Origin: Roseospirillum parvum | GTDB lineage: Bacteria; Pseudomonadota; Alphaproteobacteria; Rhodospirillales; Rhodospirillaceae | Assembly (NCBI RefSeq): GCF_900100455.1 | Contig: NZ_FNCV01000002.1 | Span: forward strand, 124,001-188,000 | Direction: 5' to 3' | DNA length: 64,000 nt | Shown: positions 56,127 through 64,000 of the stretch, piece by piece | Layout of the letters: each line of letters begins with the position of its first letter | Position numbering within the stretch: the stretch's first letter is position 1 | Translations under genes and position numbers: made by a program | The notes under the pieces: generated by a model | Seen by the model: the letters and a program-made list of their open reading frames with translations, nothing else | What the model was told of the DNA's origin: nothing | The model's database searches: none

Positions 56127-57605
56127 ATGAAGTCGTTCCGCGCCCCGGCCGAGGTCCTCGGGCGGCTCGACCCGGCGACCACCTCGGCGGTCATCGCCGC
56201 CGCCGCCGATCTGGTCCTGGTCATCGACGCCGAGGGCATCGTGCGCGATCTCGCCCTGGGCCGCGACGATCTGGCCCGCGAGGGAGTCGGCGAGTGGATC
56301 GGCCGCCCCTTCGCCGCCACCGTCACCCCGGAAAGCCGCCCCACCCTGGAAGCCCTGTGCCACGAGGCCCGCGCCGCCGGCAACGAGCCGCGCTGGCGGC
56401 AGGTCAGCCACCCGGTGCCGGGCGGCATCGACCTGCCGGTGCTCTACACCGTGCTCGCCGTCGACGATGCCCGCCGGCTGATCGCCCTGGGCCGCGACCT
56501 GCGCTCCATCGCCGCCCTGGAACAGCGCCTGCTCGCCGCCCAGCAGACCCTGGAACGCGACTACGCCCGGCTGCGCGGCCTGGAAACCCGCTACCGGCTG
56601 CTCTTCAAGCAGGCCGCCGAGGGCATCCTGATCGTCGATTCCGCCTCGGCCAAGGTGCTGGAGGCCAACCCGGCGGCCCACGCCATGCTGGGCGACGACG
56701 GCCGCCCGCTGGCCGGCCGCGCCTTTCCCTTCGGCTTCGAGCCGCCCAGCATGCCCGGCCTGGAAGGCCTGCTCGCCTCGGCCCGCGAACTGGGCGCGGC
56801 GGGCGAGGTGCGGGCCCGCCTGGGCCACGAGCGGGGCGAGGTCTCGGCGGCCGCCGCCCTGTTCCGCCAGGAGCACGGCCCCTGCCTGCTGATCCGTCTG
56901 GCGCCGCTCGGCGCCGGGGCCGGGCTGGCCGCCCTGCCCCGCCTCGGCGGGCTGGCCGTGCAGGCCCTGGAATCCATGCCCGACGGCTTCGTGCTGACCG
57001 ATCCGGCGGGCCGCATCCTGTCGGCCAACCAAGCCTTCCTGACCATGGTCGAGATCAGCACCGAGGATCAGGTGCGCGGCGATTCGCTGGGCCGTTTCCT
57101 GGGCCGCCCGGGGGTCGACATCGGGGTGCTGCTGGGCACCCTGCGCCAGCGCCCCCGGCTGCCCCACCTGACCAGCACCCTGGCCACCGAGGCGGGCGGC
57201 ACCCGCGACGTGGACATCGCCGCCGTCGCCCTGGAGGCGGCCGACCCGCCCTGCCTCGCCTTCGCCATCCGCGACATCACCCGCCGCCCGCGCTCGACCC
57301 CGCGCCCCGCCTCGCCGACCCCGACCCGGACCATCGTCGCCGCCCTGACCGCCGAGGAGAACGACCCCTCGGGCAGCGGCCTCAACCGCGCCGTGGCCCA
57401 TCTGGCCGAGCAGGTGGGCCAGGTGCCGCTGCGCGACATCATCCGCGACACCACCGACCTGATTGAGCGCATGTGCATCCAGGCGGCCCTGGAAATGACC
57501 GGCAACAACCGCGCCTCGGCGGCCGAAATGCTTGGCCTGAGCCGGCAGAGCCTGTATGTGAAGCTGCGCCGTTTCGGGCTCTCCGAGGCCGAGGGCGAGG
57601 AGTAG
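56127..57605 (+). CDS. ppsR: Photosynthesis repressor PpsR/CrtJ
   Basis: 492 aa. Redox-responsive repressor of bacteriochlorophyll, carotenoid and light-harvesting genes in oxygen. Domains: an N-terminal PAS-like region (about 20-130), a helix linker 'EQRLLAAQQTLERDYARLRG', PAS1 (about 155-275, 'QAAEGILIVDSASAKVLEAN'), PAS2 (about 285-400, 'ALESMPDGFVLTDPAGRIL') and a Fis-type DNA-binding end 'NNRASAAEMLGLSRQSLYVK'. Two Cys positions match those discussed for redox sensing: near residue 253 (GPCLLI) and near 450 just before the helix-turn-helix (ERMCIQAAL). Adjacent to bchG on the same strand; no aerR beside it. Confidence 0.94.
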   Translation: MKSFRAPAEVLGRLDPATTSAVIAAAADLVLVIDAEGIVRDLALGRDDLAREGVGEWIGRPFAATVTPESRPTLEALCHEARAAGNEPRWRQVSHPVPGGIDLPVLYTVLAVDDARRLIALGRDLRSIAALEQRLLAAQQTLERDYARLRGLETRYRLLFKQAAEGILIVDSASAKVLEANPAAHAMLGDDGRPLAGRAFPFGFEPPSMPGLEGLLASARELGAAGEVRARLGHERGEVSAAAALFRQEHGPCLLIRLAPLGAGAGLAALPRLGGLAVQALESMPDGFVLTDPAGRILSANQAFLTMVEISTEDQVRGDSLGRFLGRPGVDIGVLLGTLRQRPRLPHLTSTLATEAGGTRDVDIAAVALEAADPPCLAFAIRDITRRPRSTPRPASPTPTRTIVAALTAEENDPSGSGLNRAVAHLAEQVGQVPLRDIIRDTTDLIERMCIQAALEMTGNNRASAAEMLGLSRQSLYVKLRRFGLSEAEGEE

Positions 57606-57651
57606 CCCCGAGGCCCCGCGCCGCAAGGATCGGCCGCCGGTCGGGCGGCAG

Positions 57652-57669
57652 TGTCCATCTCGATTGACA
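57652..57669. promoter_or_regulatory. Perfect PpsR/CrtJ box upstream of bchG
   Basis: TGTCCATCTCGATTGACA is an exact TGTC-N10-GACA (TGT-N12-ACA) site. Its right half contains the -35 TTGACA of the bchG promoter, so PpsR bound here would block RNA polymerase. Confidence 0.8.
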
Positions 57670-57693
57670 CCTTCCCCGAACCGCCCCTAACGT
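57664..57693 (+). promoter_or_regulatory. bchG-pucC-bchP promoter
   Basis: -35 TTGACA (57664-57669), 18-bp spacer, -10 TAACGT (57688-57693). It is 45 bases upstream of the bchG ATG and lies in the gap after ppsR, so bchG need not depend on ppsR transcription. Confidence 0.65.
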
Positions 57694-57737
57694 GCCGATC
57701 CTCCCTGCCCTGTTCCAGAGACACCCGACGCGCCGAC

Positions 57738-58667
57738 ATGAACCAGCCCGCCCCGCCCCCGGATCCCACCTCCCCCGCCGAGCCGGTCCCCACCTCCGGC
57801 CGCAAGATGGCGCCCTGGGTCGAGGTGCTGCACCCGATCACCTGGTTCCCGCCGATGTGGGCCTTCGGCTGTGGCGTCGTCTCCTCCGGGGTGCCCGACT
57901 GGGGGCGCTGGTACGTGATCCCGCTCGGCATCCTGCTCGCCGGGCCGCTGCTGTGCGGCACCAGCCAGGTGGTCAACGACTGGTACGACCGCCACGTCGA
58001 CGCCATCAACGAGCCCGATCGCCCGATTCCCTCCGGCCGCCTGCCCGGCAAAACGGGCTTCTATCAGGCCCTGTTGTGGAGCGCCCTGTCGCTGCTGGTG
58101 GCCTGGATGCTCGGCCCCTGGGTGCTGGCCGCCTCGGCCCTGGGGCTGGGGCTGGCCTGGATCTACAGCGCCCCGCCCTTGCGCCTGAAGGGCAACGGCT
58201 GGTACGGCAACGCCGCCGTCGGCATCGCCTACGAGGGACTGCCCTGGTTCACCGGCGCCGCCGCCATGGCCGGCGGTTTTCCCCACTGGGAAGTGGTGGT
58301 GCTGGCCCTGCTCTACAGCGCCGGCTGCCACGGCATCATGACGCTCAACGACTTCAAGTCGGTCGAGGGCGACACCCACACCGGCCTGCGCTCCCTGCCC
58401 GTGCAGCTGGGCGTCGAGAAGGCGGCCCGGCTGGCCTGCGCGGTGATGGCCGCGCCCCAGGTGGTGGTCATCGCCCTGCTCCTGATCTGGGGCCACACCC
58501 TGGCCGCCGGGCTGGTCACCCTGGTGCTGGGGCTGCAGGCCCTGGCCATGCTGCGCTGGATGGAGCGCCCCCGGGAACTGGCCCCGTGGTACAACCAGAC
58601 CGGGGTGACGCTGTATGTCTCGGGCATGATGATCAGCGCCGTGGCCATCATGCCCGCCGCCGGATAG
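57738..58667 (+). CDS. bchG: Bacteriochlorophyll synthase BchG
   Basis: 309 aa inner-membrane prenyltransferase (UbiA family) that esterifies bacteriochlorophyllide with geranylgeranyl or phytyl diphosphate. Start ATG 57738. 'APWVEVLHPITWFPPMWAFG' and the Asp-rich site 'NDWYDRHVDAINEPDRPIPS' are diagnostic; the second Asp region is 'MTLNDFKSVEGDTHTGLRSL'. About eight or nine membrane helices. First of the bchG-pucC-bchP group, 13 bases before the next gene. Confidence 0.96.
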   Translation: MNQPAPPPDPTSPAEPVPTSGRKMAPWVEVLHPITWFPPMWAFGCGVVSSGVPDWGRWYVIPLGILLAGPLLCGTSQVVNDWYDRHVDAINEPDRPIPSGRLPGKTGFYQALLWSALSLLVAWMLGPWVLAASALGLGLAWIYSAPPLRLKGNGWYGNAAVGIAYEGLPWFTGAAAMAGGFPHWEVVVLALLYSAGCHGIMTLNDFKSVEGDTHTGLRSLPVQLGVEKAARLACAVMAAPQVVVIALLLIWGHTLAAGLVTLVLGLQALAMLRWMERPRELAPWYNQTGVTLYVSGMMISAVAIMPAAG

Positions 58668-58680
58668 GGAGCCCCCCGCC

Positions 58681-60069
58681 ATGGCCGCCGCCCTCCCGAT
58701 CAGCGACCACCGCCCCCTCGGCTGGTGGGGCATCGCCCGCCTGGGGCTGATCCAGACCGCGCTGGCCGCCATCGTGGTGCTCGCCACCTCGACCTTCAAC
58801 CGGGTGATGGTGGTCGAGCTGGCCCTGCCGGCCATGCTGCCCGGCGCCCTGGTCGCCTTCCACCACGCCCTGCAGTTTTTGCGCCCGCGCTGGGGCTGGG
58901 GCTCGGATGTGGGCGGCAAGCGCGCCGTGTGGATCGTCGGCGGGGTGACCATCCTGGGAGCCGGGGGCATTCTCGCCGCCGCCTCGGTGGCGTGGATGGA
59001 AACCTCGTACGCCGCCGGGCTGGCCGGGGCCATCGCCGGCTATTTCCTGATCGGCATCGGAGTCGGCGCCGGCGGCACCTCGCTGCTCGCCCTGCTCGCC
59101 TCGCGGGTCGCCCCGGCGCGCCGCGCCGGCGCCGCGACCATGGTCTGGATGATGATGATCGCCGGCTTCGCGGTCACCGCCGGGGTGGTCGGACAGGTGC
59201 TCGATCCCTACTCGCCCGAGCGGCTGGTCATGGTCACCGCGGTGGTCGCCGCCGTCGCGGTGGTGGTCAGCCTGCTCGCCGTGTGGGGCCTGGACAAGCC
59301 GGCCCGCCCCACCCACGCCGACAGCGCCGCCGACCCGGCGGGCCCGGAAAGCACCCCCAAGCCCAGCTTCAAGACCGCCCTGCTGGGCGTCTGGGAGGAC
59401 GCCGAGAGCCGCCGCATGGCGCTGTTCATCTTCGTCTCCATGCTTGCCTACAGCGCCCAGGACCTGATCCTCGAGCCGTTCGCCGGCACCGTCTTCCACT
59501 ACACCCCGGGCGAGAGCACCTCGCTGGCCTCGTTCCAGCACGGGGGGGTGTTCGTCGGCATGTTGCTGGTCGGCCTGCTGGGCAGCCTGTTCAAGGGCCG
59601 CCTGTTGGGCTCGCTCAGGCTGTGGACGGTGTTCGGCTGTCTGGCCTCGGCGGTTGCCCTGTCCGGGCTGGTCATGGCCGCCCTGGTCGGCCCCGAGTGG
59701 CCGCTGAAGGGCGCCGTGCTGACCATGGGCATCACCACCGGGGCCTACGCGGTGGCCGCCGTCGGCTCGATGATGGGCCTGGCCGGGCGCGGCGAGGCCG
59801 GCCACGAAGGCATCCGCATGGGTGTCTGGGGGGCCGCCCAGGCCATCGGCATGGGCCTTGGCAGCTTCGGCGGCACGGTCGCCGTGGACGCCGTGCGCGC
59901 CCTGGGCGGCGCGCCCCATCTGGCCTACGCCAGCGTCTTTGCCGCCGAGGCCCTGCTGTTCCTGGCCTCGGCCCTGATGGCGGCGCGCATCGCCGACGCC
60001 TCGAAAACCACGCCGGCCGATCTGACCACCCCGCTGGGCCCCGATCTGGCGCCCGAAACCCAATCCTGA
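58681..60069 (+). CDS. PucC/BCD-family transporter (ORF428 type)
   Basis: 462 aa, about 12 membrane helices. Same family as LhaA and PucC, proposed to handle bacteriochlorophyll or assist antenna assembly. Motifs: 'LIQTALAAIVVLATSTFNRV', 'VELALPAMLPGALVAFHHA', 'IGIGVGAGGTSLLALLASRV', 'SAQDLILEPFAGTVFHYTPG' and 'IRMGVWGAAQAIGMGLGSFG'. Its place between bchG and bchP matches ORF428 of Rhodobacter. Second copy of this family in the window. Confidence 0.9.
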   Translation: MAAALPISDHRPLGWWGIARLGLIQTALAAIVVLATSTFNRVMVVELALPAMLPGALVAFHHALQFLRPRWGWGSDVGGKRAVWIVGGVTILGAGGILAAASVAWMETSYAAGLAGAIAGYFLIGIGVGAGGTSLLALLASRVAPARRAGAATMVWMMMIAGFAVTAGVVGQVLDPYSPERLVMVTAVVAAVAVVVSLLAVWGLDKPARPTHADSAADPAGPESTPKPSFKTALLGVWEDAESRRMALFIFVSMLAYSAQDLILEPFAGTVFHYTPGESTSLASFQHGGVFVGMLLVGLLGSLFKGRLLGSLRLWTVFGCLASAVALSGLVMAALVGPEWPLKGAVLTMGITTGAYAVAAVGSMMGLAGRGEAGHEGIRMGVWGAAQAIGMGLGSFGGTVAVDAVRALGGAPHLAYASVFAAEALLFLASALMAARIADASKTTPADLTTPLGPDLAPETQS

Positions 60070-60097
60070 CCACCAGCCACGGGACCCTGACCGACCC

Positions 60098-61324
60098 ATG
60101 ACCTCCTCCGACACCTTCGATGCCGTCGTCGTCGGCGGCGGCCCGGCCGGCGCCACCGCCGCCACCGATCTGGCCCGGGCCGGCCACAAGGTCCTGCTGC
60201 TCGACAAGGCGGGCCGCATCAAGCCCTGTGGCGGCGCCATCCCGCCGCGCGCCCTGCGCGATTTCGACCTGCCGGAAAGCGTGCTCTGCGCGCGGGTTAC
60301 CTCGGCCCGCATGATCTCGCCGGCCGGCGCCCGGGTCGACATGCCGATCGAGGGTGGCTTCGTCGGCATGGTCGACCGCGAGCACTTCGACGAGTGGCTG
60401 CGCGTGCGCGCCGCCGAGGCCGGCGCCGAACGCGCCGCCGGCACCTTCACCCGCCTCGACCGCGATGACGACGGCACCGCCGTGGTCTGCTGGCAGAGCA
60501 AGCAGGACCTGGACGACAAGGGCCGCGAGGCGCCGGAACAGCGCACCCGGGCCCGCTTCGTCATCGGCGCCGACGGGGCCCGCTCGCAGGTCGGCAAGCA
60601 GGCCGTGCCGGGGGCCGACAACGTGCCCTGCGTCTACGCCTACCACGAGATCATCGAGGCCCCGGCCGCCGGCACCGACCTCGGCCCCAACGGCCCCTGG
60701 GACCCCAACCGCTGCGACGTCATCTATGACGGCCGCATCTCGCCCGACTTCTACGGCTGGGTCTTCCCCCACGGCAAGAACGCCAGCGTCGGCATGGGGA
60801 CCTTCGTCAAGGGCACCTCGCTGCGCGACGCCACCGCCCGCCTGCGCCAGGACTGCGGCCTGACCGAGGCCAAGACCCTGCGCACCGAAGGCGCGCCGAT
60901 CCCCCTCAAGCCCCTGAAGGTGTGGGACAACGGCCGCGACGTGGTGCTGGCCGGCGACGCCGCCGGGGTGGTCGCCCCGGCCTCCGGCGAGGGCATCTAC
61001 TATGCCCTCTATGGCGGCCGGCTGGCCGGCGAGGCGGTCGCCGAGGCCCTGAAGACCGGCGACGCCGGCGCCCTGGCCCTGGCCCGCAAGCGCTTCATGA
61101 AAGCGCATGGGCGGGTCTTCTGGATCCTCGGCATCATGCAGAGCTTCTGGTACAAGTCCGACCCCCGGCGCGAGCGCTTCGTCAGCATGTGCCGCGACAA
61201 GGACGTCCAGAACCTGACCTGGCAGGCCTACATGAACAAGGAACTGGTGCGCGCCAACCCGCTGGCCCACGTGCGCATCTTCCTGAAGGACACCGCCCAC
61301 CTGCTGGGTCTGGTCAAACCCTGA
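60098..61324 (+). CDS. bchP: Geranylgeranyl reductase BchP
   Basis: 408 aa. FAD-dependent reductase that converts the geranylgeranyl tail of bacteriochlorophyll to phytyl. Motifs: dinucleotide-binding 'VVVGGGPAGATAATDLARAG', 'KPCGGAIPPRALRDFDLP', 'VIGADGARSQVGKQAVPG', 'YGWVFPHGKNASVGMG' and 'LAGDAAGVVAPASGEGIYYA'. ATG 60098 is 28 bases after the pucC-like gene. Ends at TGA just before a small membrane-protein gene. Confidence 0.95.
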   Translation: MTSSDTFDAVVVGGGPAGATAATDLARAGHKVLLLDKAGRIKPCGGAIPPRALRDFDLPESVLCARVTSARMISPAGARVDMPIEGGFVGMVDREHFDEWLRVRAAEAGAERAAGTFTRLDRDDDGTAVVCWQSKQDLDDKGREAPEQRTRARFVIGADGARSQVGKQAVPGADNVPCVYAYHEIIEAPAAGTDLGPNGPWDPNRCDVIYDGRISPDFYGWVFPHGKNASVGMGTFVKGTSLRDATARLRQDCGLTEAKTLRTEGAPIPLKPLKVWDNGRDVVLAGDAAGVVAPASGEGIYYALYGGRLAGEAVAEALKTGDAGALALARKRFMKAHGRVFWILGIMQSFWYKSDPRRERFVSMCRDKDVQNLTWQAYMNKELVRANPLAHVRIFLKDTAHLLGLVKP

Positions 61325-61335
61325 CCCCGCCGCCC

Positions 61336-61599
61336 GTGGAATTGCCCTTCACCCTGGCCACCCTGCTCGACCTGATCCTGCTTGGCATGGTCCTGGAAGG
61401 CGCGGCGCTGATCGTCTGGCGGCGGCGCACCGGCAAGGGCCCACGGGTCGGCGCGACCGTGCGCGTGCTGCTGGCCGGCGGGCTGGTGCTCATCGCCTGG
61501 CGGGCCCACCTGGCCGGCGCCCCGCTCCCCGGGGTCGCCCTGATCCTCGGCCTGGGCGGGCTGGCCCACCTGCTCGACATCAAGGGGCGCTGGGAGTAG
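61336..61599 (+). CDS. Small hydrophobic protein downstream of bchP
   Basis: 87 aa from GTG 61336 (VELPFTLATLLDLILLGMVL). Three predicted membrane helices: about residues 6-26, 43-57 and 62-78, separated by a basic loop 'WRRRTGKGPRVGA'. It ends 'LLDIKGRWE'. The reading frame starts 11 bases after bchP and has codon use like its neighbours. No ribosome site stands out, so the start is uncertain (an ATG lies at 61387). Function unknown; it may be an accessory of the photosynthesis cluster. Confidence 0.6.
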   Translation: MELPFTLATLLDLILLGMVLEGAALIVWRRRTGKGPRVGATVRVLLAGGLVLIAWRAHLAGAPLPGVALILGLGGLAHLLDIKGRWE

Positions 61600-61663
61600 C
61601 CCTCTTGCCACGGCCCGGCCGGGCCCCGATCATGGGCCACCATCCCCAGCCGGAGCCCGCCCC

Positions 61664-62575
61664 ATGACCCTGCCCGCCGCCCTGGCCAAGAACCTGCGCC
61701 TGCCGGTGATCGCCGCGCCGATGTTCCTGGCCTCCGACCCGGGACTGGTCACCGCCTGCCGCAAGGCCGGGGTGATCGGCACCTTCCCGGCCCTCAACCA
61801 GCGCTCCTCGGCGGGCCTGGATGCCTGGCTCAAGGAGATCGACGCCGCCGCCGGGCCCGGCGACGCCGCCTACGGCGTCAACCTGATCGTCCACAAGAGC
61901 AACCCGCGTCTGGAAGAAGACCTGGAAATCTGCGCCGCCCACAAGGTGCCGCTGATCATCACCTCGCTCGGCGCCGCCCACAAGGTGACCGACCGGGTGC
62001 ACGACTGGGGCGGCATCGTGCTGCACGACGTGATCAACCGCCGCCACGCCGAAAAAGCCCTGGAAGCCGGGGTCGACGGCCTGATCCTGGTCGGCGCCGG
62101 AGCCGGCGGGCACGGCGGGTTCCTCAACCCCTTCGCCCTGATGGCCGAGATCCGCCCGCTGTTCGACGGCCCGCTGATCCTCGCCGGGGCCATCTCCACC
62201 GGAGCCCAGATCGCCGCCGCCCGGGTGCTCGGCGCCGACGCCGCCTACCTCGGCACCCGCTTCCTGGCGACCGCCGAATGCGCCATCCGCGACGATTACA
62301 AACAGGCCATCCTCACGGCCCGGGCGGCCGACATCGTGACCACCGCCGCGGTCAGCGGCATCCCCGGCAACTTCCTGAAACCCAGCCTGGACGCCGCCGG
62401 CATCGACCCGCGCGCCGAAACCAAAAACCTCGACATGACCGAAGAGGTGAAAGCCTGGCGCGACATCTGGTCGGCCGGCCACGGCGTCGGCAGCATCACC
62501 GATTGCCCCCCCGTGGCCGAACTGATCCAACGCCTCGCCACGGAATACCAAAACGCCCTGAACGCCGTCGGCTGA
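61664..62575 (+). CDS. Nitronate monooxygenase (2-nitropropane dioxygenase-like)
   Basis: 303 aa. FMN-dependent TIM-barrel enzyme that oxidises alkyl nitronates, or a related enoyl-reductase-like flavoprotein. Motifs: 'LPVIAAPMFLASDPGLVTAC', 'VIGTFPALNQRSS', 'AGVDGLILVGAGAGGHGG' (phosphate-binding Gly-rich and the catalytic His), 'AGAISTGAQIAAARVLGADA' and 'YLGTRFLATAECAIRDDYK'. Single gene, 64 bases after the small membrane-protein gene, followed by composite element E. Confidence 0.88.
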   Translation: MTLPAALAKNLRLPVIAAPMFLASDPGLVTACRKAGVIGTFPALNQRSSAGLDAWLKEIDAAAGPGDAAYGVNLIVHKSNPRLEEDLEICAAHKVPLIITSLGAAHKVTDRVHDWGGIVLHDVINRRHAEKALEAGVDGLILVGAGAGGHGGFLNPFALMAEIRPLFDGPLILAGAISTGAQIAAARVLGADAAYLGTRFLATAECAIRDDYKQAILTARAADIVTTAAVSGIPGNFLKPSLDAAGIDPRAETKNLDMTEEVKAWRDIWSAGHGVGSITDCPPVAELIQRLATEYQNALNAVG

Positions 62576-62591
62576 GGCGTCGGCTTCGCCG

Positions 62592-62774
62592 CAAAGGGGC
62601 GCCGCCCCTTTGAACCCCGCTGGGGAGGCCGGGGGCCTCCCCAGACCCCACCCTGAATCAAAACCCCACCCAGGGGGGCTTGCCCCCCCTGGGTGGGGTT
62701 TTAAGTCACGGCGGGGGTCCGGGGGGGCCCCTGGTCCCCCCGGCGGGGGTTCCAAGGGGGCAGCGCCCCCTTGG
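62592..62774. repeat. Composite palindromic element, copy E (inverted orientation)
   Basis: 183 bp between convergent nitronate monooxygenase and dapB genes, oriented as copy D. Outer hairpin CAAAGGGGC-GCC-GCCCCTTTG, CTGGGGAGGCC arm, centre at 62660-62702, GGGGGGCCCCTGGTCCCCCC arm, outer right hairpin CCAAGGGGGC-AGC-GCCCCCTTGG. Confidence 0.85.
62660..62702. terminator. Bidirectional intrinsic terminator inside element copy E
   Basis: 19-bp stem AAAACCCCACCCAGGGGGG (62660-62678), loop CTTGC, complementary arm ending GGGGTTTT (62684-62702). Confidence 0.85.
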
Positions 62775-62804
62775 CGGTGAGGCCCACGCCCCGGCCGATG
62801 GCGT

Positions 62805-63602
62805 TCAGAGGCCCAGGACGTCGAACATGGAGTAGTGGCCTGGGTCTTTGTTTTTCAGCCACATGGCGGCGAGCACGGCGCCGCGGGCGAAGAGGGTTCG
62901 GTCGCTGGCTTTGTGGGTCAACTCCAGGCGTTCGCCGTTGCTGGCGAAGATCACCGTGTGGTCGCCGATGACGTCGCCGCCGCGCAGGGTGGCGAAGCCG
63001 ATTTCGCCGTCCGGGCGGGGGCCGGTGTGGCCATCACGGGTGGTCCGGGCCACCTCGTCGAGTTTGACGCCGCGGCCTTCGGCGGCGGCCTGGCCCAGGC
63101 CGAGGGCGGTGCCGGAGGGGGCATCGACCTTGTGGCGGTGGTGCATTTCCAGCACCTCGATGTCGTATTCGGGGCCCATCAGGGCGGCCACCTGGCGGGT
63201 CAGGGCGGTCAGCACGGTGACCCCGACGCTCATGTTGGGGGCCTGGACCAGGGCGATCTTCTCGGCCGCCTGGGCCAGAAGCTCGTGGTCTTCGCCCGAC
63301 AGGCCGGTGGTGCCGATGACCAGGGCGGTGCCGGTTTCCATGGCCAGGGCGAGGTGGCTGCGGGTCGCCGCCGGGGTGGTGAAGTCGATCACCACCTGGG
63401 CCTTTTCGAACAGGGCGCCGGGGTTGTTGGTGATTTCGGCGCCCAGGGTGTCGCGGCCGATGAGGGTGCCCATGTCCTTGCCGAGCAGGCCGCCGTGCGG
63501 GCGTTCGGTGCCGCCGACCAGTTGCGCTCCTTCGGTGGCCACCACCTGGGTGACCAGGGCGCGGCCCATGCGGCCGGCGCATCCGACGATGCCGATTTTC
63601 AT
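62805..63602 (-). CDS. dapB: 4-hydroxy-tetrahydrodipicolinate reductase DapB
   Basis: 265 aa. NAD(P)H-dependent step of lysine/diaminopimelate synthesis, needed for peptidoglycan. '[18 protein letters not shown]' (cofactor), '[18 protein letters not shown]', '[11 protein letters not shown]', the substrate-binding '[19 protein letters not shown]' and '[20 protein letters not shown]' are all family signatures. ATG 63602. A tRNA gene lies about 100 bases upstream on the same strand. Confidence 0.96.
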   Translation of the reverse strand: MKIGIVGCAGRMGRALVTQVVATEGAQLVGGTERPHGGLLGKDMGTLIGRDTLGAEITNNPGALFEKAQVVIDFTTPAATRSHLALAMETGTALVIGTTGLSGEDHELLAQAAEKIALVQAPNMSVGVTVLTALTRQVAALMGPEYDIEVLEMHHRHKVDAPSGTALGLGQAAAEGRGVKLDEVARTTRDGHTGPRPDGEIGFATLRGGDVIGDHTVIFASNGERLELTHKASDRTLFARGAVLAAMWLKNKDPGHYSMFDVLGL

Positions 63603-63704
63603 GCTTGGCGCCTCCCAGCCTTGATCGAACGCCCCGTCCTCGACCGGCGCGGGCGGCGTTCGGCCGCCCGGGCGGGGGCACGGAACGCGATCAACGGGAG
63701 GAGG

Positions 63705-63781
63705 TGGCGCACCCGACAGGATTCGAACCTGTGACCTCCGCCTTCGGAGGGCGGCACTCTATCCAGCTGAGCTACGGGTGC
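63705..63781 (-). tRNA. tRNA-Arg (anticodon CCG)
   Basis: 77 bases including an encoded CCA. On the minus strand: acceptor GCACCCG pairs with CGGGTGC, D-arm GCTC...GAGT, anticodon stem CCGCC/GGCGG enclosing loop CTCCGAA (anticodon CCG, codon CGG), variable loop, and T-arm CAGG-TTCGAAT-CCTG. All cloverleaf stems close without mismatch problems. Confidence 0.95.
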
Positions 63782-63895
63782 CCATCGGGGCGGGACGGCG
63801 GGGCCGTCCGTGAACGGGCTGTATAGCCCATCGCCCCGGGGGCTGCCAAGGGGGAATGCCGGTGCGGAAAGCCGGGGAAGAAAAGGCGGCCTCCG

Positions 63896-64000
63896 TCAGG
63901 TGGCGAGCCCGATGTGGCTGTGGCCGAAGACGGGAACGGCGAAGCTGGCCTGGGGGTCGGGGGCAAGGTCGGGCCGGGTCAGGGCCAGCACGTCGCCCTG
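63896..64000 (-). CDS. C-terminal end of an unidentified gene
   Basis: The minus-strand frame is open from the window edge to a TGA at 63896-63898, showing 34 residues that end 'SFAVPVFGHSHIGLAT'. Codon use (C/G third positions) fits a real gene. Too little is visible to name a family. Confidence 0.4.
   Translation of the reverse strand, partial: QGDVLALTRPDLAPDPQASFAVPVFGHSHIGLAT

Overview
The window is very GC-rich DNA from a purple photosynthetic alphaproteobacterium, most likely a Rhodospirillales/Rhodospirillaceae-type phototroph. Three things support this: a bacteriochlorophyll/reaction-centre superoperon (bchFNBHLM-lhaA-puhAB) with ppsR and bchG-pucC-bchP; an alphaproteobacterial flagellar operon built around FlbD; and TrcR and DUF1192 proteins typical of the class. 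The species cannot be named from sequence reading alone.

Layout. 1-2.9 kb: 3' part of the hook protein gene flgE and a TPR/glycosyltransferase-like protein. 3.0-4.8 kb (minus strand): UDP-glucuronate decarboxylase and a formyltransferase, probably for a surface sugar. 5.0-17.8 kb: one flagellar operon, fliF-fliG-fliH-fliN-motA-flbD-flhA-flhF-flhG-fliK-like. 18.1-20.8 kb: a GT4 glycosyltransferase, a PIG-L deacetylase and an orphan gene behind a Fur-like site. 20.8-28.5 kb: an FAH-family enzyme, a class III cyclase overlapping a lone periplasmic binding protein, and PEP carboxylase. 28.7-37.0 kb (minus): an EEP-family hydrolase, then penicillin-binding protein 1C with its alpha-2-macroglobulin partner. 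37.2-42.6 kb: acyl-CoA ligase, methyltransferase, TrcR, DUF1192, 3-hydroxybutyrate dehydrogenase, thioesterase and a solitary ectoine-synthase-like protein. 42.8-55.2 kb (minus): bchF-bchN-bchB-bchH-bchL-bchM-lhaA-puhA-puhB. 56.1-61.6 kb (plus): ppsR, bchG, pucC-like, bchP and a small membrane protein. 61.7-64 kb: nitronate monooxygenase, dapB, tRNA-Arg(CCG) and a gene running off the end.

How the genes work together. The photosynthesis block makes bacteriochlorophyll: Mg insertion by BchH, methylation by BchM, dark protochlorophyllide reduction by BchLNB, hydration by BchF, esterification by BchG and tail reduction by BchP. It also supplies the H subunit and assembly factors of the photosystem. 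PpsR represses such genes in air, and a perfect PpsR box overlaps the -35 of the bchG promoter.

The most unusual non-coding feature is a roughly 180-bp composite palindromic element present in five copies. Four copies sit between convergent genes and carry a perfect 18-19 bp A4/T4 bidirectional terminator hairpin at the centre. The one copy between co-directional genes has lost that central hairpin. In two loci the element supplies the last codons and stop of the upstream gene, giving the same C-terminal tail to unrelated proteins. No CRISPR array, insertion sequence, transposase or rRNA gene was seen.
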